Notes under the pieces: model-generated
Told to the model about the DNA's origin: nothing
The model's database searches: none
What the model saw: the letters and a program-made list of their open reading frames with translations, nothing else
Assembly: GCA_033439765.1 (NCBI GenBank)
Contig: JAULSN010000001.1
Span: forward strand, 7,192,001 to 7,256,000
Length of the DNA: 64,000 nt
Direction of reading: 5' to 3'
Source: Lasiosphaeria ovina
Lineage: Eukaryota > Ascomycota > Sordariomycetes > Sordariales > Lasiosphaeriaceae
Part shown: positions 12,225-21,240 of the stretch, piece after piece
Layout of the letters: each line of letters starts with the position of its first letter
Position numbering within the stretch: the stretch's first letter is position 1
Position numbers and translations under genes: made by a program

Positions 12225-13532
12225 ATGGCCCCCTTTTCGCCACCCTCCGGTCCTGTGCCGTACCAATTCCTGGTCCAGTCTCAGAATGTGAGCGTGAGCG
12301 AGTGGTTTGCCCAGCTCACCCTCTGCTTTGCGCCGCTTGCCGGTCACGTCCTCGTTGGCATTCCAACGCTCGTGAACCGGACCGGCCGCCCCATCCCTCT
12401 CAGCAGGCGGATCCCGCTCTTCAACCCAATCACCATCGCCTGGCGCTACGTCATGATTGCCGATCGGAGGCTCCGGTGCAACGGCTGGACGCCCGCGCAC
12501 ATGGCTGCCACGAATGCCGTCTTCCTGGAAGGCGACGTCGGCAGGTGGACCTCGTCCGAAGCCGCCATGGAGCGGTACTTGGCGCCCTCGAGTCTCATCA
12601 AAGCCCCCCCCAAAAGCCACGTCGACCTCATCTCCGTCTCCATGCTGGGCACCCTGGTGGTCGTGTTTCAGGGTGCGCAGGCCCTCTATGAGTCCGTCAT
12701 TGCGGCCGCGCTCAAGTCCATGCTGATTCGGGGCCCGGCCTCGGTCTTTATGCCCATCGCTATCAGCTCCCTCGTGCGACTCTTCGCGGCGCCGTGGATT
12801 ACACAGGACTTTGCTTTCCGGGATTGGGAGGATTGGGACTGCGTCGCCACCCCAGACACCACTAGCACGTCTTCATCTACTGCTGACGCTGCGCGACTGA
12901 CTGGCCGGGAAGAGGGGGTGGAAGAAGGTGGCCCGGTCGGCAACAACACGGCGCAAACAGAAGCAGACGGAAAGGAGGGTACGCAGAGAGAGTCCCCTGA
13001 GACGCTAGAACTCCCTAGGGCGGTAGAAGACAGCGATAACGATACCCCCAAGAACCCACATGTCCTTCTTCCCGGCTCCGCAGCCGCCACCCCCGATATT
13101 ATTACAACGACAACACCTCTATGGATCCGGCACAGGCCCGGTTGGCTATCCATAACCTTGCGCGTCGTGGTCCTGTTCTTCTTCTTAGCCATGGTCGGGG
13201 TCCAGGTGTCCCACTTCTTCAACCACCACGCGCTCGCCCGGTCGTCGCTCTCGGGCATCGCCTTGGGCTTGCTCTACCACGTGCTGACGGCCCTCTTCCT
13301 CGCGCTCTCCGTCGTCTACATGCTCCAGGGCAAGACCAACGACACCATGATTCCGTGCGTCAACTCGACGTGGTATCTGGTGTATACCATTGTCTGGTAC
13401 ACGTGGGCCGTCGTCACGGTCGTGCTCAGCGCGCTCGAGGTGAGGCGGACGAGCTGCGGGATATACACCGTCTTCCGCGCGTCCGCGGGACTTGACGAGG
13501 AGCTGTGTTCGTATTATTTTGCGGGCACCTGA
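12225..13532 (+). CDS. unrecognised multi-pass membrane protein (435 aa)
   Basis: Single-exon gene. The first real ATG is at 12225; the frame is open further upstream but only from a TTG. About six hydrophobic segments are visible: residues about 23-46, 140-168, 178-196, 305-328, 340-365 and 380-402. A hydrophilic acidic, Ser/Thr/Glu-rich loop of about 100 residues (about 205-300) lies between the third and fourth. The N-terminal part carries a conserved-looking FNPITIAWRY segment followed by a soluble stretch. Nothing resembles a transporter signature, channel filter or enzyme motif known to me. Codon use is GC-rich like the neighbours. It is probably a lineage-restricted fungal membrane protein; no function is assigned. 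Confidence 0.75.
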   Translation: MAPFSPPSGPVPYQFLVQSQNVSVSEWFAQLTLCFAPLAGHVLVGIPTLVNRTGRPIPLSRRIPLFNPITIAWRYVMIADRRLRCNGWTPAHMAATNAVFLEGDVGRWTSSEAAMERYLAPSSLIKAPPKSHVDLISVSMLGTLVVVFQGAQALYESVIAAALKSMLIRGPASVFMPIAISSLVRLFAAPWITQDFAFRDWEDWDCVATPDTTSTSSSTADAARLTGREEGVEEGGPVGNNTAQTEADGKEGTQRESPETLELPRAVEDSDNDTPKNPHVLLPGSAAATPDIITTTTPLWIRHRPGWLSITLRVVVLFFFLAMVGVQVSHFFNHHALARSSLSGIALGLLYHVLTALFLALSVVYMLQGKTNDTMIPCVNSTWYLVYTIVWYTWAVVTVVLSALEVRRTSCGIYTVFRASAGLDEELCSYYFAGT

Positions 13533-14500
13533 GGGTGATTTGATCCCCTCGAGGTTGTTGGGAGCTTTTACATGCTTGGATCGTTAGAGACGAACGGTTT
13601 CTTCAAGACATTATCCATATAACTAGATGAATCCTTAGACAGAGAGATACCCCTATAGTCGCTCCGTGAGGAGCTTTCTCGGATCCTCGCGCAAAATACT
13701 TTCCCGGCTCGCATCCTCCTTGGATATTATTACATATTTAACCAGAAAGAAAAAATCGAAACGGGAAGGTTTTTTCTTTTTTTTCTCGGTAAGGAGTAAG
13801 AAGTAATGAGCTATGAGTAAGTAAATTAGGTAAAGTACTGGTAAACTGAAGTAAAACTAAAACTTAAAATCAACGTAGTTTTATTCTGGCTTTGTATCAG
13901 AATGCAGCCATTGTTGCAACGCTGTGTACTGTGGGAGAATTTGGCAATTGTGTTATGCTGCGATGTGGCACGTTAGACTAGCACCAGAATGATACGAGGC
14001 CAGGGTGTTATACCACCCCAAAATCGACGGCTACCCATGCTCATAGTCACGTAGATTTTCGTCAGCTTTGATCAGTCTAGATCAGTCCCGGCTCAGCTTT
14101 TCTAAAGCAGCACCGGCACCGACCCACCCACGAGTTAAGACAACGGCTAGCGTCTATATTCCCGTAGCCAGCGGGACCACCAAACAAAACGACGGCCACG
14201 ATAAACCCGGCAAACGCGGCAAACGGCCACGCAAATGGAGAAAAAAAGAGGCAAATTCCAGGCAAATCTGAGCTGTCAATATTTGCGCTTGTTTGCCTGG
14301 GTTTGATGGTATTTGCCGGATATGGGTTAGGTTATAGCCAGGGGCAGCACCCTCTGGCCAGCACCTAACCCCTTCTGTGAGACCACCCCTGAAGGCGCTG
14401 TCAGATTTCTCCGGTGCCGAAAGTGCCCTCTTTTCACCTCGGTTGGGCTGTTTCTTCGCTGAACAGTTTTGCCAAGGTTGCCCTGCCTTTCTGCTGCAGG
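13533..14500. other. AT-rich intergenic stretch
   Basis: From 13533 to about 14070 the sequence is AT-rich with homopolymer runs (poly-T at about 13770-13785) and no open frame of interest. The segment from 14200 to 14330 has several copies of ggcaaa/tttgcc and may be the end of the transposon whose coding relic follows. Confidence 0.35.
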
Positions 14501-14739
14501 TAGCCGCTAGTCTTTGCATCACACCCCCTCCACTCCACCTGACAGCCACCGAACCGAGCCGCGTTGCTGCCATCGAGCGATTTTACCCCCACAGAGGGCC
14601 CGAATACAGCTGTTTCTCGCCCTGGAACGTCAGATTCGCTTGTCTGCGTTACCGAAACCGAATGCTGGTTCCGCAAAACTAGCAGCAGCGCGCCGAACCG
14701 ACCCGTCGCTCCGATTTTCAACAAAGAACAGGCTATCAA

Positions 14740-14902
14740 AGATGGCCTTTACGCTTCTTTCGATACCAGGCATGTCTGCAGGTGTGAGCGTGTTTTCAGT
14801 CAGGCCAAGTTGCTTCTGAACAGCCAAAGGCAGGGCATGTCTGAGGCAGTAGTGGGCGAGTTTCTCGTGACGAAGCACTACTTAAGAAACGTGGGACTTT
14901 GA
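14740..14902 (+). pseudogene. hAT transposase C-terminal (dimerisation domain) relic
   Basis: Two overlapping frames together recreate the end of a hAT-family transposase. One frame reads LLSIPGMSAG. After a shift of about two bases at roughly 14782 the other reads CERVFSQAKLLLNSQRQGMS and continues to a stop at 14902. The SIPxMSAxCERVFSxAK pattern is the hallmark of the hAT C-terminal dimerisation region. The rest of the transposase is not recognisable, so the copy is dead. Confidence 0.6.
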
Positions 14903-15185
14903 GGCTATTCCGGGTGTGATTTAGGGGCTTTGGGCGGTATTTCATGGCGTTTTCGGACTTGGGGGGAGCAGAACAAATTATTTTCAGTGTATTTGTCAGC
15001 CGTTTGATGGTCGCGCTGCCCCATGGCATACTTGGATGTAACTACGTTACTTGGACACCAAGCCCTCCCTCGCTCCTACGCCAGCTACGTGCTCGGGAAA
15101 CCAGATGCCCTCCCCCTCGATGCTTGGCATCAGATTCATCGTAGGGTTAAGGAGAAGTACACTGCTGTGTATGCTCGCCAATATA

Positions 15186-17782
15186 TCACCGGCGAGTCGG
15201 CAACCGACCGATTTGCGTTCGAATATAATCCTGCCGCTTCTCGTCATCCCACTCCAGGAGAGGCCACGGAGCAATGTAGTAACGGTTGTTCCCGCGAGAA
15301 ACGCCGATCCCTTTGAGAATCTGAAGAATGCCCCTTCGGGTGTGGATATGCCTCCTGACGTTTTCGTCGAAGATGCCGCTCTCGGCGACGTATTGCTGGA
15401 TGAGTGCCACGATCCCAGCCATGATGACGGTCGCGGGGGAACATCCCGACATGGTCATGTCGTCGCTGGACAAGTCGTACGGCACCTGATGGCCGAGCGT
15501 CCCGTAGAGAGGGCTGCCCTCGTTCCACGGCGCCGGTGGAGGATCGTACGAGCCGTAGAATCCGCCGTGGTGCTCCGTTCCGCGGACGGATATGACGTAC
15601 TCCATGAAGGCCGGGAACATTTCTTGTCCGTTCGATCCTTCGTTCGATGCCGCGGCAAGGAAGACGAGGGAACCCCCCTTGATGCTATCGGCTTGCTGCA
15701 TTGCCGTGGAGATTTGCGCCACTTCGTCAGGGAATCCAAATGCCATCGATATGATGTCAACATCCCATGCCTTGACCGCGTGTAGTATAGCCTGAATTGG
15801 TTAAAATACGCGCAGGAAAGAGCTTGTGCGAGAGCACGTTACCTCGGCCACGTTCTCCTGTGCCTCGGCCAACTCGTCCTTGCTTCTCGCGACGCGGACG
15901 ACGAATATTTCGCATGTTCTGACCATCCTCATGAGCAGGGTCGTGAGGGCCGTGCCATGGCCGTCCTCGTCTATGGGTGTAGGCACGCCGCTAACGAGGT
16001 CGTGCCAGCGGCCGACGAGACGGTTCTCATCGCCTGGCACGACGTTGAAGTACTCTGCCTCAAGACTGCAGCCAGTGTCAAGAATCGCGATCTTGACCGG
16101 GGCCGACGAATGACCGTGCTTACGGCCACTTTTGATGCAATCAACTCGCTCAAGCCACTTGATGGGCCCTGCATCCTACGCAGGGTCGTCAGGACATGTT
16201 CTTCTCTGCTCCCGGTTCCCAGCCCACCTACCTGAGTTCTCTTGCGAGTAGGTTTCGAGACGAGTGCTCTGACGGGCATCAACTGGTCGAGCACCGAGAC
16301 GGAATGTTTGATGTCGGCGAGGAACTGCCGGCACGAGTCCAAGGTGAAGTCTTCCCGGACCACGACCCTAAGTAGCTTGAGATTGGCGGCGTGCGGTGCC
16401 ATGTTGAAGGCCGGCACGACCCAGCCGCGACCGCGCAGCTGATCAGCGACAGAAAATTCGTCATAGTGCCTTTCTTGATCGGGCGGCAGGCGGAAGGCAA
16501 CGACGGGGACGCCTAAGCCAGACTTTTTGCTCATGATGATAAAGCCCAACATCTCGAGACAATCGCTGAGGGAATCAGCCATCTTCGTCAGGAATGACAT
16601 GACGGTCCGGTAGCCTTTCTTGCCGCGGCGTACTAGCTGGTAGTACTGCCCGACGATGTGGCTGGCGCTCGTAGAGTTGTTAAGAGTAAAAGATGCCCGG
16701 TTGGTGTCGAAGAAGTCGTTGTTGAAGTCTAATTCCTGCGGTACGTACTCCCGAGAGCGCCAGATGACCCAGTCAACGCAGGAGGACACAAACCCGTACT
16801 GTCCGCGTGGTTAGCTGTGTATCGAGGTGGGGGACTGTATCTCATGGAACGAACCCTGTGACTGGAAACGTTGATGGACGCGACCCTCTCCAGCCTAAAA
16901 TCCCACTCAAAGGCCGGGTCGACGAACGGGACGACGAACGCTCCAATGGCAGCATCGACATGGATGGGAACAGTGGAAGCCGTCTTGACAAGATAGTCGT
17001 TGACGGCTTTGACGTCCTCGTACTCGCCCGTGTATTCGGTCCCTAGGATGACACAGATTCCGATGATGTTCTCGTCCACCATGGCTACGGCGTCGGTGGG
17101 GTCCATCGTATAGCGCTCGTGTGTACAATAGACGAGCTTCTCCTCAATTTCAAAGTAGCGAGCGGCCTTTCTCCAGCCCACCTGGGTGGCGGAGCTCATG
17201 ATAATGTTGGGCCGATCCGGGCTTCTGCCAGTCGCGAGCCTATGGTTCCGCCAGCGCTTCTTCATTGCTACGACGGCCAGCATGATCGCCTCGGACGTGC
17301 CACCACACGAGATGCCGACGCACGAGCCGAGAGCAGATTCGGGAGCGTGGAAGAGACGGCCCATCATGCAGACGCAGCGGCTCTGGATGTCGGCGACGCC
17401 GGGGGAGTTGATGTCGTTCTTGGCAGAGGACTCGGCTACGAGCTTTTCGGCTTCTTCGTCCTGCTGCATATCAGCCAGTATCCCGGCGCACCGAGGGAAA
17501 AGCGCGGGAAAGGGCTACCGCGAAGGTAGTGGCGTCGAAAGAGGAAATGCTAGAAGAACGCGAGATGAGCATGGTGAGTTCCAAATTTGAAGCTGGCTCG
17601 GTTCACTTTCGCGAAAGATCGCCGTCCAACTTGAGCTTGACCTTGATCAAGCGGGAGACGATTTCCTCGGGCATTTCCGCCTCGGGCATTTCGTTCTTGG
17701 GGAGCTGGGGCTGGGCTGCAAATCCATAGCGAGCAGCGCTGGGGTCGATAACTGTACTGAACATGTCATGGAAGTCGTCCAT
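15186..17782 (-). CDS. glutamate-decarboxylase-like domain fused to S8 subtilisin-like protease (773 aa, 6 exons)
   Basis: Exons on minus: 17782-17607, 17549-17519, 17463-16855, 16798-16232, 16175-15843, 15791-15186. The five introns (51-57 nt) are GT-AG; the donors differ in strength (GTAGGT strong, GTTCGT weak). They join in frame to 773 residues. Residues 1-461 align by eye along nearly the whole of group II PLP glutamate decarboxylase, from the EMPEAEMPEEI segment to LRVVVREDFT. The PLP lysine of SGHKYGL is Arg272 (SSHRYGF) and DAASGGF is DAAIGAF (Asp239 kept). Residues 462-773 are an S8 subtilase with ILDTG (Asp494), DGHGT (His534), oxyanion Asn622 in AASNEG and SGCSPAT (Ser690). The fourth intron joins the halves without a stop, and the protease half has no own ATG before its Asp and His. 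No signal peptide, so probably cytosolic. It is head-to-head with a gasdermin-like gene, as expected for a HET-Q2-type activator. The activity of the first half as a decarboxylase is doubtful. Confidence 0.85.
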
Positions 17783-18284
17783 GACAGGCGTTGGGGACGA
17801 GAGACGTCGCTCTAGATAGGTTGACTACCCAGGGACCTAGTCAGGATACAAGGAGCGAGTCGAGAGGGGTTTTCGAGGGACGTTCAGCTCGTGCTGGCAG
17901 ATCAGGAGAGGGTCCGGAGGGGCAGTAGGTATTGACGAGGGCGCCTCTTCGGGATTTGCGCCGGTCCAATCGAGACGAAACACGTCGAGCACGCCGCAGT
18001 ACACAGTACTGTACCCTCGGCATCACGATATGAGAAAATGGTCTGATTGGCTGGCGAGGAGTTAAATTCAAAAACTGGAGTTTCCCTATTTCTCTCTCTT
18101 TTTGCCACTGGAGAATTCCACATCTTTGCTCCTTCTGCGCCGTTGCTCGACTGACAAACGCTACTTCAAGATCTGAACCTGAAAACGGGGTTGGCGAGTA
18201 CTCTGGCCGAGAGACTCGTCCAAAGACCTTGCGAACCTACAGAGTTGCAACGCTCTGACCGCGGCTTTCGCATCGATTACCGCC
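17783..18284. promoter_or_regulatory. divergent promoter between protease fusion and gasdermin-like gene
   Basis: These 502 bases lie between two start codons facing away from each other, so both genes are probably expressed from this one interval. No TATA box at a convincing position or known operator motif was recognised. Confidence 0.5.
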
Positions 18285-19121
18285 ATGTCGTCGGTGCAGA
18301 ACCCGACGTATCTGCTGGCGCCGAACTGGGATTTCCGTCCCGGCGGACCAATCGCTCTGGGTAACATCGTTGCGGACCCCTTCAGGCCGCACAAGGTCCT
18401 ATCCCGGGCGGCTGGGCCGCTGCCGCTCACGGAGACCATTCTCCACGCGGACTGGAGCCTGCGCACCGGATCGGCCCGCAGCGTCCATGCGAGCATCTGG
18501 GCCGTCTTTTTCGACGCTGTCGGGGTCGACCTCCTTGCGGCGCGGAGTCAGGCGACCGTGGACAACTACTCGATGCGGGAGCTCGAGACCACTTACTTCG
18601 TCGACGATCCGCCGACCGAGGACATTGTCAAGCGCATCAAGGATGACCCCAAGGTGTCGAAGCTGATGCGTCTCGACAGCGTGTTCTGCAGGCCCGTCTA
18701 CATGATCACGGGCATCAAGACAGCCAAGGGATTCATGCTGAGGAGCGAGCGGTCGGCAAACGTAATTGTGGACGGCGCCGTGTCGGCGCCTGTTGCGGCG
18801 GGTGGGCCGTCCGTCGGAGGCGGCGCTGGAGTCTCGGCCGAGACGTCCCTGGCCCACGGCCTTACCTCCCCGCAGGACATCGTCTTTGCGTACCAGCTAC
18901 TAAAGATCTCGCCGCGAGGATGGAACAAGAAAACGTTCAAGCTTTCTGAATACCAATCGAAGGCGACGTTCCTGAGCGACGACGCAACAGAGGAGGTGGT
19001 GCCAATCGTTGTCGAAATCACACACGCAACTTCCAACGACTTTGTCGACGCAGGGAGCGTGAAGAGTACTTGCGTCGTAGCCGGGACGGCCATCGTTACC
19101 CCTGGGGACAGAGAGGCGTAG
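18285..19121 (+). CDS. gasdermin-like cell-death effector (HET-Q1/RCD-1 type, 278 aa)
   Basis: Single exon, 278 residues, no signal peptide. The N-terminus WDFRPGGPIALGNIVADPFRP matches what I know of fungal gasdermin-like proteins: a Trp-x-Phe-x-Pro start, then GPIxLGNIIADP. After an alternating strand/helix body there is a Gly/Ala-rich stretch (about 164-185, GGPSVGGGAG). The length equals that recalled for Podospora HET-Q1. In that family the N-terminal part forms membrane pores after a short C-terminal tail of a few kDa is cut off by the partner protease; RCD-1 of Neurospora acts by allelic incompatibility instead. The tail here (from about 215) contains FKLSEYQ and TFLSDD segments, which are candidate cut regions, but no site can be assigned. 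The divergent S8 protease gene next door strongly supports the call. The alternative is an unrelated orphan; only structure prediction would exclude it. Confidence 0.75.
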   Translation: MSSVQNPTYLLAPNWDFRPGGPIALGNIVADPFRPHKVLSRAAGPLPLTETILHADWSLRTGSARSVHASIWAVFFDAVGVDLLAARSQATVDNYSMRELETTYFVDDPPTEDIVKRIKDDPKVSKLMRLDSVFCRPVYMITGIKTAKGFMLRSERSANVIVDGAVSAPVAAGGPSVGGGAGVSAETSLAHGLTSPQDIVFAYQLLKISPRGWNKKTFKLSEYQSKATFLSDDATEEVVPIVVEITHATSNDFVDAGSVKSTCVVAGTAIVTPGDREA

Positions 19122-19287
19122 CGGCCGCGGCAGCTTTGGTTGCCAATGACCGTCCTTGCCTGATGATGTTGCCGAGCGGATGTTCTGAGAGGCACCCTTT
19201 ACACGTCGAAGAGGCCGCCCCTATTTCGCCGTCAGCAGTGGAAGAGGGCGGAATTGGCGTAGAGTGGACGTCACGGACCAGACCCGG

Positions 19288-19470
19288 GCTAGCCTCCCGT
19301 GCTGCTGAGGCCGAACTTGCCCAGGCCGCCCGTCGAGGTCCGGACCGGGTCCGAGATGGTGTTGGTCGGGGTCACCTTGAGTGCGACGATGGACGCCACG
19401 CCCTAGACGGATCGTTGTCGAAAAAGTAGATGGCCCGGGGACCGTCGCGTTGGTAATAGCGGTCTAAGAC
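19288..19470 (-). pseudogene. relic of a beta-propeller (lactonase/cyclase-like) protein
   Basis: On minus, one frame reads RDGPRAIYFFDNDPS. After a one-base shift the next reads VASIVALKVTPTNTISDPVR and a further segment ending GKFGLSSTGG before stops. The pattern resembles the first blade of secreted fungal propeller proteins of the carboxymuconate-cyclase/lactonase type. With the shift and stops, and no neighbouring exons found, it is a decayed fragment. The family call is tentative. Confidence 0.35.
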
Positions 19471-19608
19471 GCCTGACAGCCATAGACATGAAACTGCCAT
19501 ATGCTATAAACCACAGCTTATTATACTACGCGGCCGCTAGACTTCTATTTAATTACCCATGGCGAAAACCGTGGGAGCTTCTTCCCCTCAGCCCCGGAAG
19601 CAGCGTCT

Positions 19609-19800
19609 ATGAACACAGCTGCCGCCGCCCTCTCGAAGACAAATCTAAGTACATCCATCACTCGCCTCCAGACCGCTGGTGCCGTTGCTCGAAGCGCCGT
19701 GGCCCTGTACGAGATCGCCCAGCGCGTCGCTGACGAGCTCGAGCAGCTCACCCAGAAGCACATGCCGCAATATTCGGCCCGGGCTGTTCTGTGGTTGTAG
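19609..19800 (+). CDS. small hypothetical ORF (63 aa), doubtful
   Basis: The frame runs from ATG to TAG and gives an Ala/Leu-rich, probably helical peptide (AGAVARSAVALYEIAQRVAD). GC-rich third positions look coding-like in an otherwise AT-rich zone. It may be the surviving N-terminal exon of a lost gene. Nothing identifies it. Confidence 0.25.
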   Translation: MNTAAAALSKTNLSTSITRLQTAGAVARSAVALYEIAQRVADELEQLTQKHMPQYSARAVLWL

Positions 19801-20164
19801 TGAACCGTTTTGACTCCCTTTTGGTGGCTATTTCAGGCTCTATCGCCGGCAGCATTGTTATCGGACAAGGAGAGACGGCATGGGTAGGCCCCGTGTCATC
19901 CAACTATCCCGATTATCAACACTATCGTTGACCCGGAACTGGTAAGGCATCCGGATGACACAGCCTCTCCCGAGGGATTACCCCCGGGAGAGCAACACTG
20001 GTACCCTCTAAGAGACAGACGAAACGGCAATTCCACTGGCAAAATTACAACACAATGAAGATTGAGACGGCACACGCAACTGACCTTGGTGGAAAGCATT
20101 GGCTGAATCCTAAGGCTTCTGAGGTAACATTTTTAGGACGCTAAAGTAGAGACATCGGATTCGA

Positions 20165-20609
20165 CTAACGTGCGTGATAAGCGAGTTAGCCAGACAAGCG
20201 AGCTAGCCACTTCAACTTCTCATATATAACCCTGAGAATATATCTTTATAAAAGTCATCTAATTCTTAGTAAAAACTTCTAAAAACTTCAAACTTGTAAT
20301 ATAAGTATATAATATGAGTAAAAATGTATACCATTACTTGCTGACTAATTTAGCCTTGAAAAACGGAATATAACCCTAGGGTTATATATGTAGGCAAGAT
20401 TGTAACTACAAGTTTACTATCTTATACTTAGTGTAAAATTTTACATAAAATCATAATAAGTTTCTTCATTATTATAAACCCTAATATCAAATCTCGGGGC
20501 CTTTTACTAAGGTTTGGTGATTTTAGCAAGGGTTAAATTTCAGGGTTATGTTAGGGAAATCGGGTGGCTAACTCGCTTGTCTGGCTAACTCGCTTATCAC
20601 GCACGTTAG
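20165..20609. mobile_element. TIR element of 445 bp, MITE-like
   Basis: Bases 20165-20210 and 20564-20609 are inverted repeats of 46 nt with a single mismatch. Each arm starts ctaacgtgcgtgataagcga and contains two variants of gcgagttagcc. The outer CTA...TAG allows a TA target duplication with arms beginning ACGTGCG, as in Tc1/mariner (pogo/Fot1-type) elements. The interior is very AT-rich (TTA/TAA runs), has no open frame and looks mutated by repeat-induced point mutation. It is therefore non-autonomous. Confidence 0.8.
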
Positions 20610-21060
20610 CTTTTTTCGGACCTTTAAGGGCAAGAACATGAGGTTCGTTTTCAAGAAGGAACAATTTTAAATAGTCCACCGTTACGTATAGAACAAATAG
20701 GAGGACTTGGCGCGGGGTTTTCCCAGCTCGTCGTTTTCAAAATTGACAGCCGGAATAGGCGTATGTATTAGAGGTATTAATGATTAAGCCTCATTTAAGG
20801 CACATTTCCTAGGCCCAGTTCTTGGCCATCCACACATTGTTCTAGGATCTCCGGCCGGAGGCCTCAAGAGGCTCGTATAGTAATTGTAGCAATATGTCAC
20901 GGAGTGCCCTCGTGGGTTTAGCTGGCGGTAACTCACATTAGATCCACTTGAGCGGCAGAATTTCAGCCAAACTGGAATTTCTTCTACAGTAGCCGCTCTT
21001 TTTCCTTTTTACTTTTTCTCTCTAGCTTACAATTAACTACAGCGATACCTCCTTTTGTAA

Positions 21061-21115
21061 CGCCTAGAAGGTTCTGGAAGCCAGTGGAAGCCAGTGGAAG
21101 CCAGTGGAAGTAGGC
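21061..21115. repeat. short tandem repeat of a 10-mer (ccagtggaag)
   Basis: The unit ccagtggaag occurs three times head to tail, with partial copies at both ends (ctggaag... and ...gccactgg). It sits in the repeat-rich zone between the gasdermin-like gene and the RNase-H-like gene. Confidence 0.7.
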
Positions 21116-21170
21116 CACTGGTTTACACGTCAGACTTGCCACTATAGTCGCCACCTAGTTGCCACTGAAC

Positions 21171-21240
21171 TTAGCTATAAGTAGTAGCTCTCTTAGCTTC
21201 GCCAGAGAGCGAGAAGCAGGTTTCAATTGATTACTTACCC
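21171..21240. repeat. LTR-like relic, copy 1
   Basis: The sequence ctataagtag...ctctcttagcttcgccagagagc...gagaagc resembles 22745-22835 and, inverted, 36020-36095. A hairpin of the form ctctggc...gccagag is shared. Similar fragments (gccagaac boxes, gttgcaacc) recur to about 21730, so most of 21170-22100 may be remains of one element. Confidence 0.4.

Noticed and set aside
15023..15785. Plus-strand open frames opposite the protease half
   Set aside because: Shadows of the minus-strand gene, which carries the recognisable catalytic motifs.
17529..17782. Apparent frameshift after LDGDLSRK in the decarboxylase-like N-terminus, first read as a pseudogene mark
   Set aside because: Two short introns (17606-17550 and 17518-17464) restore NISSFDATTFA|QDEEAEKL, matching the family, so the gene is intact here.
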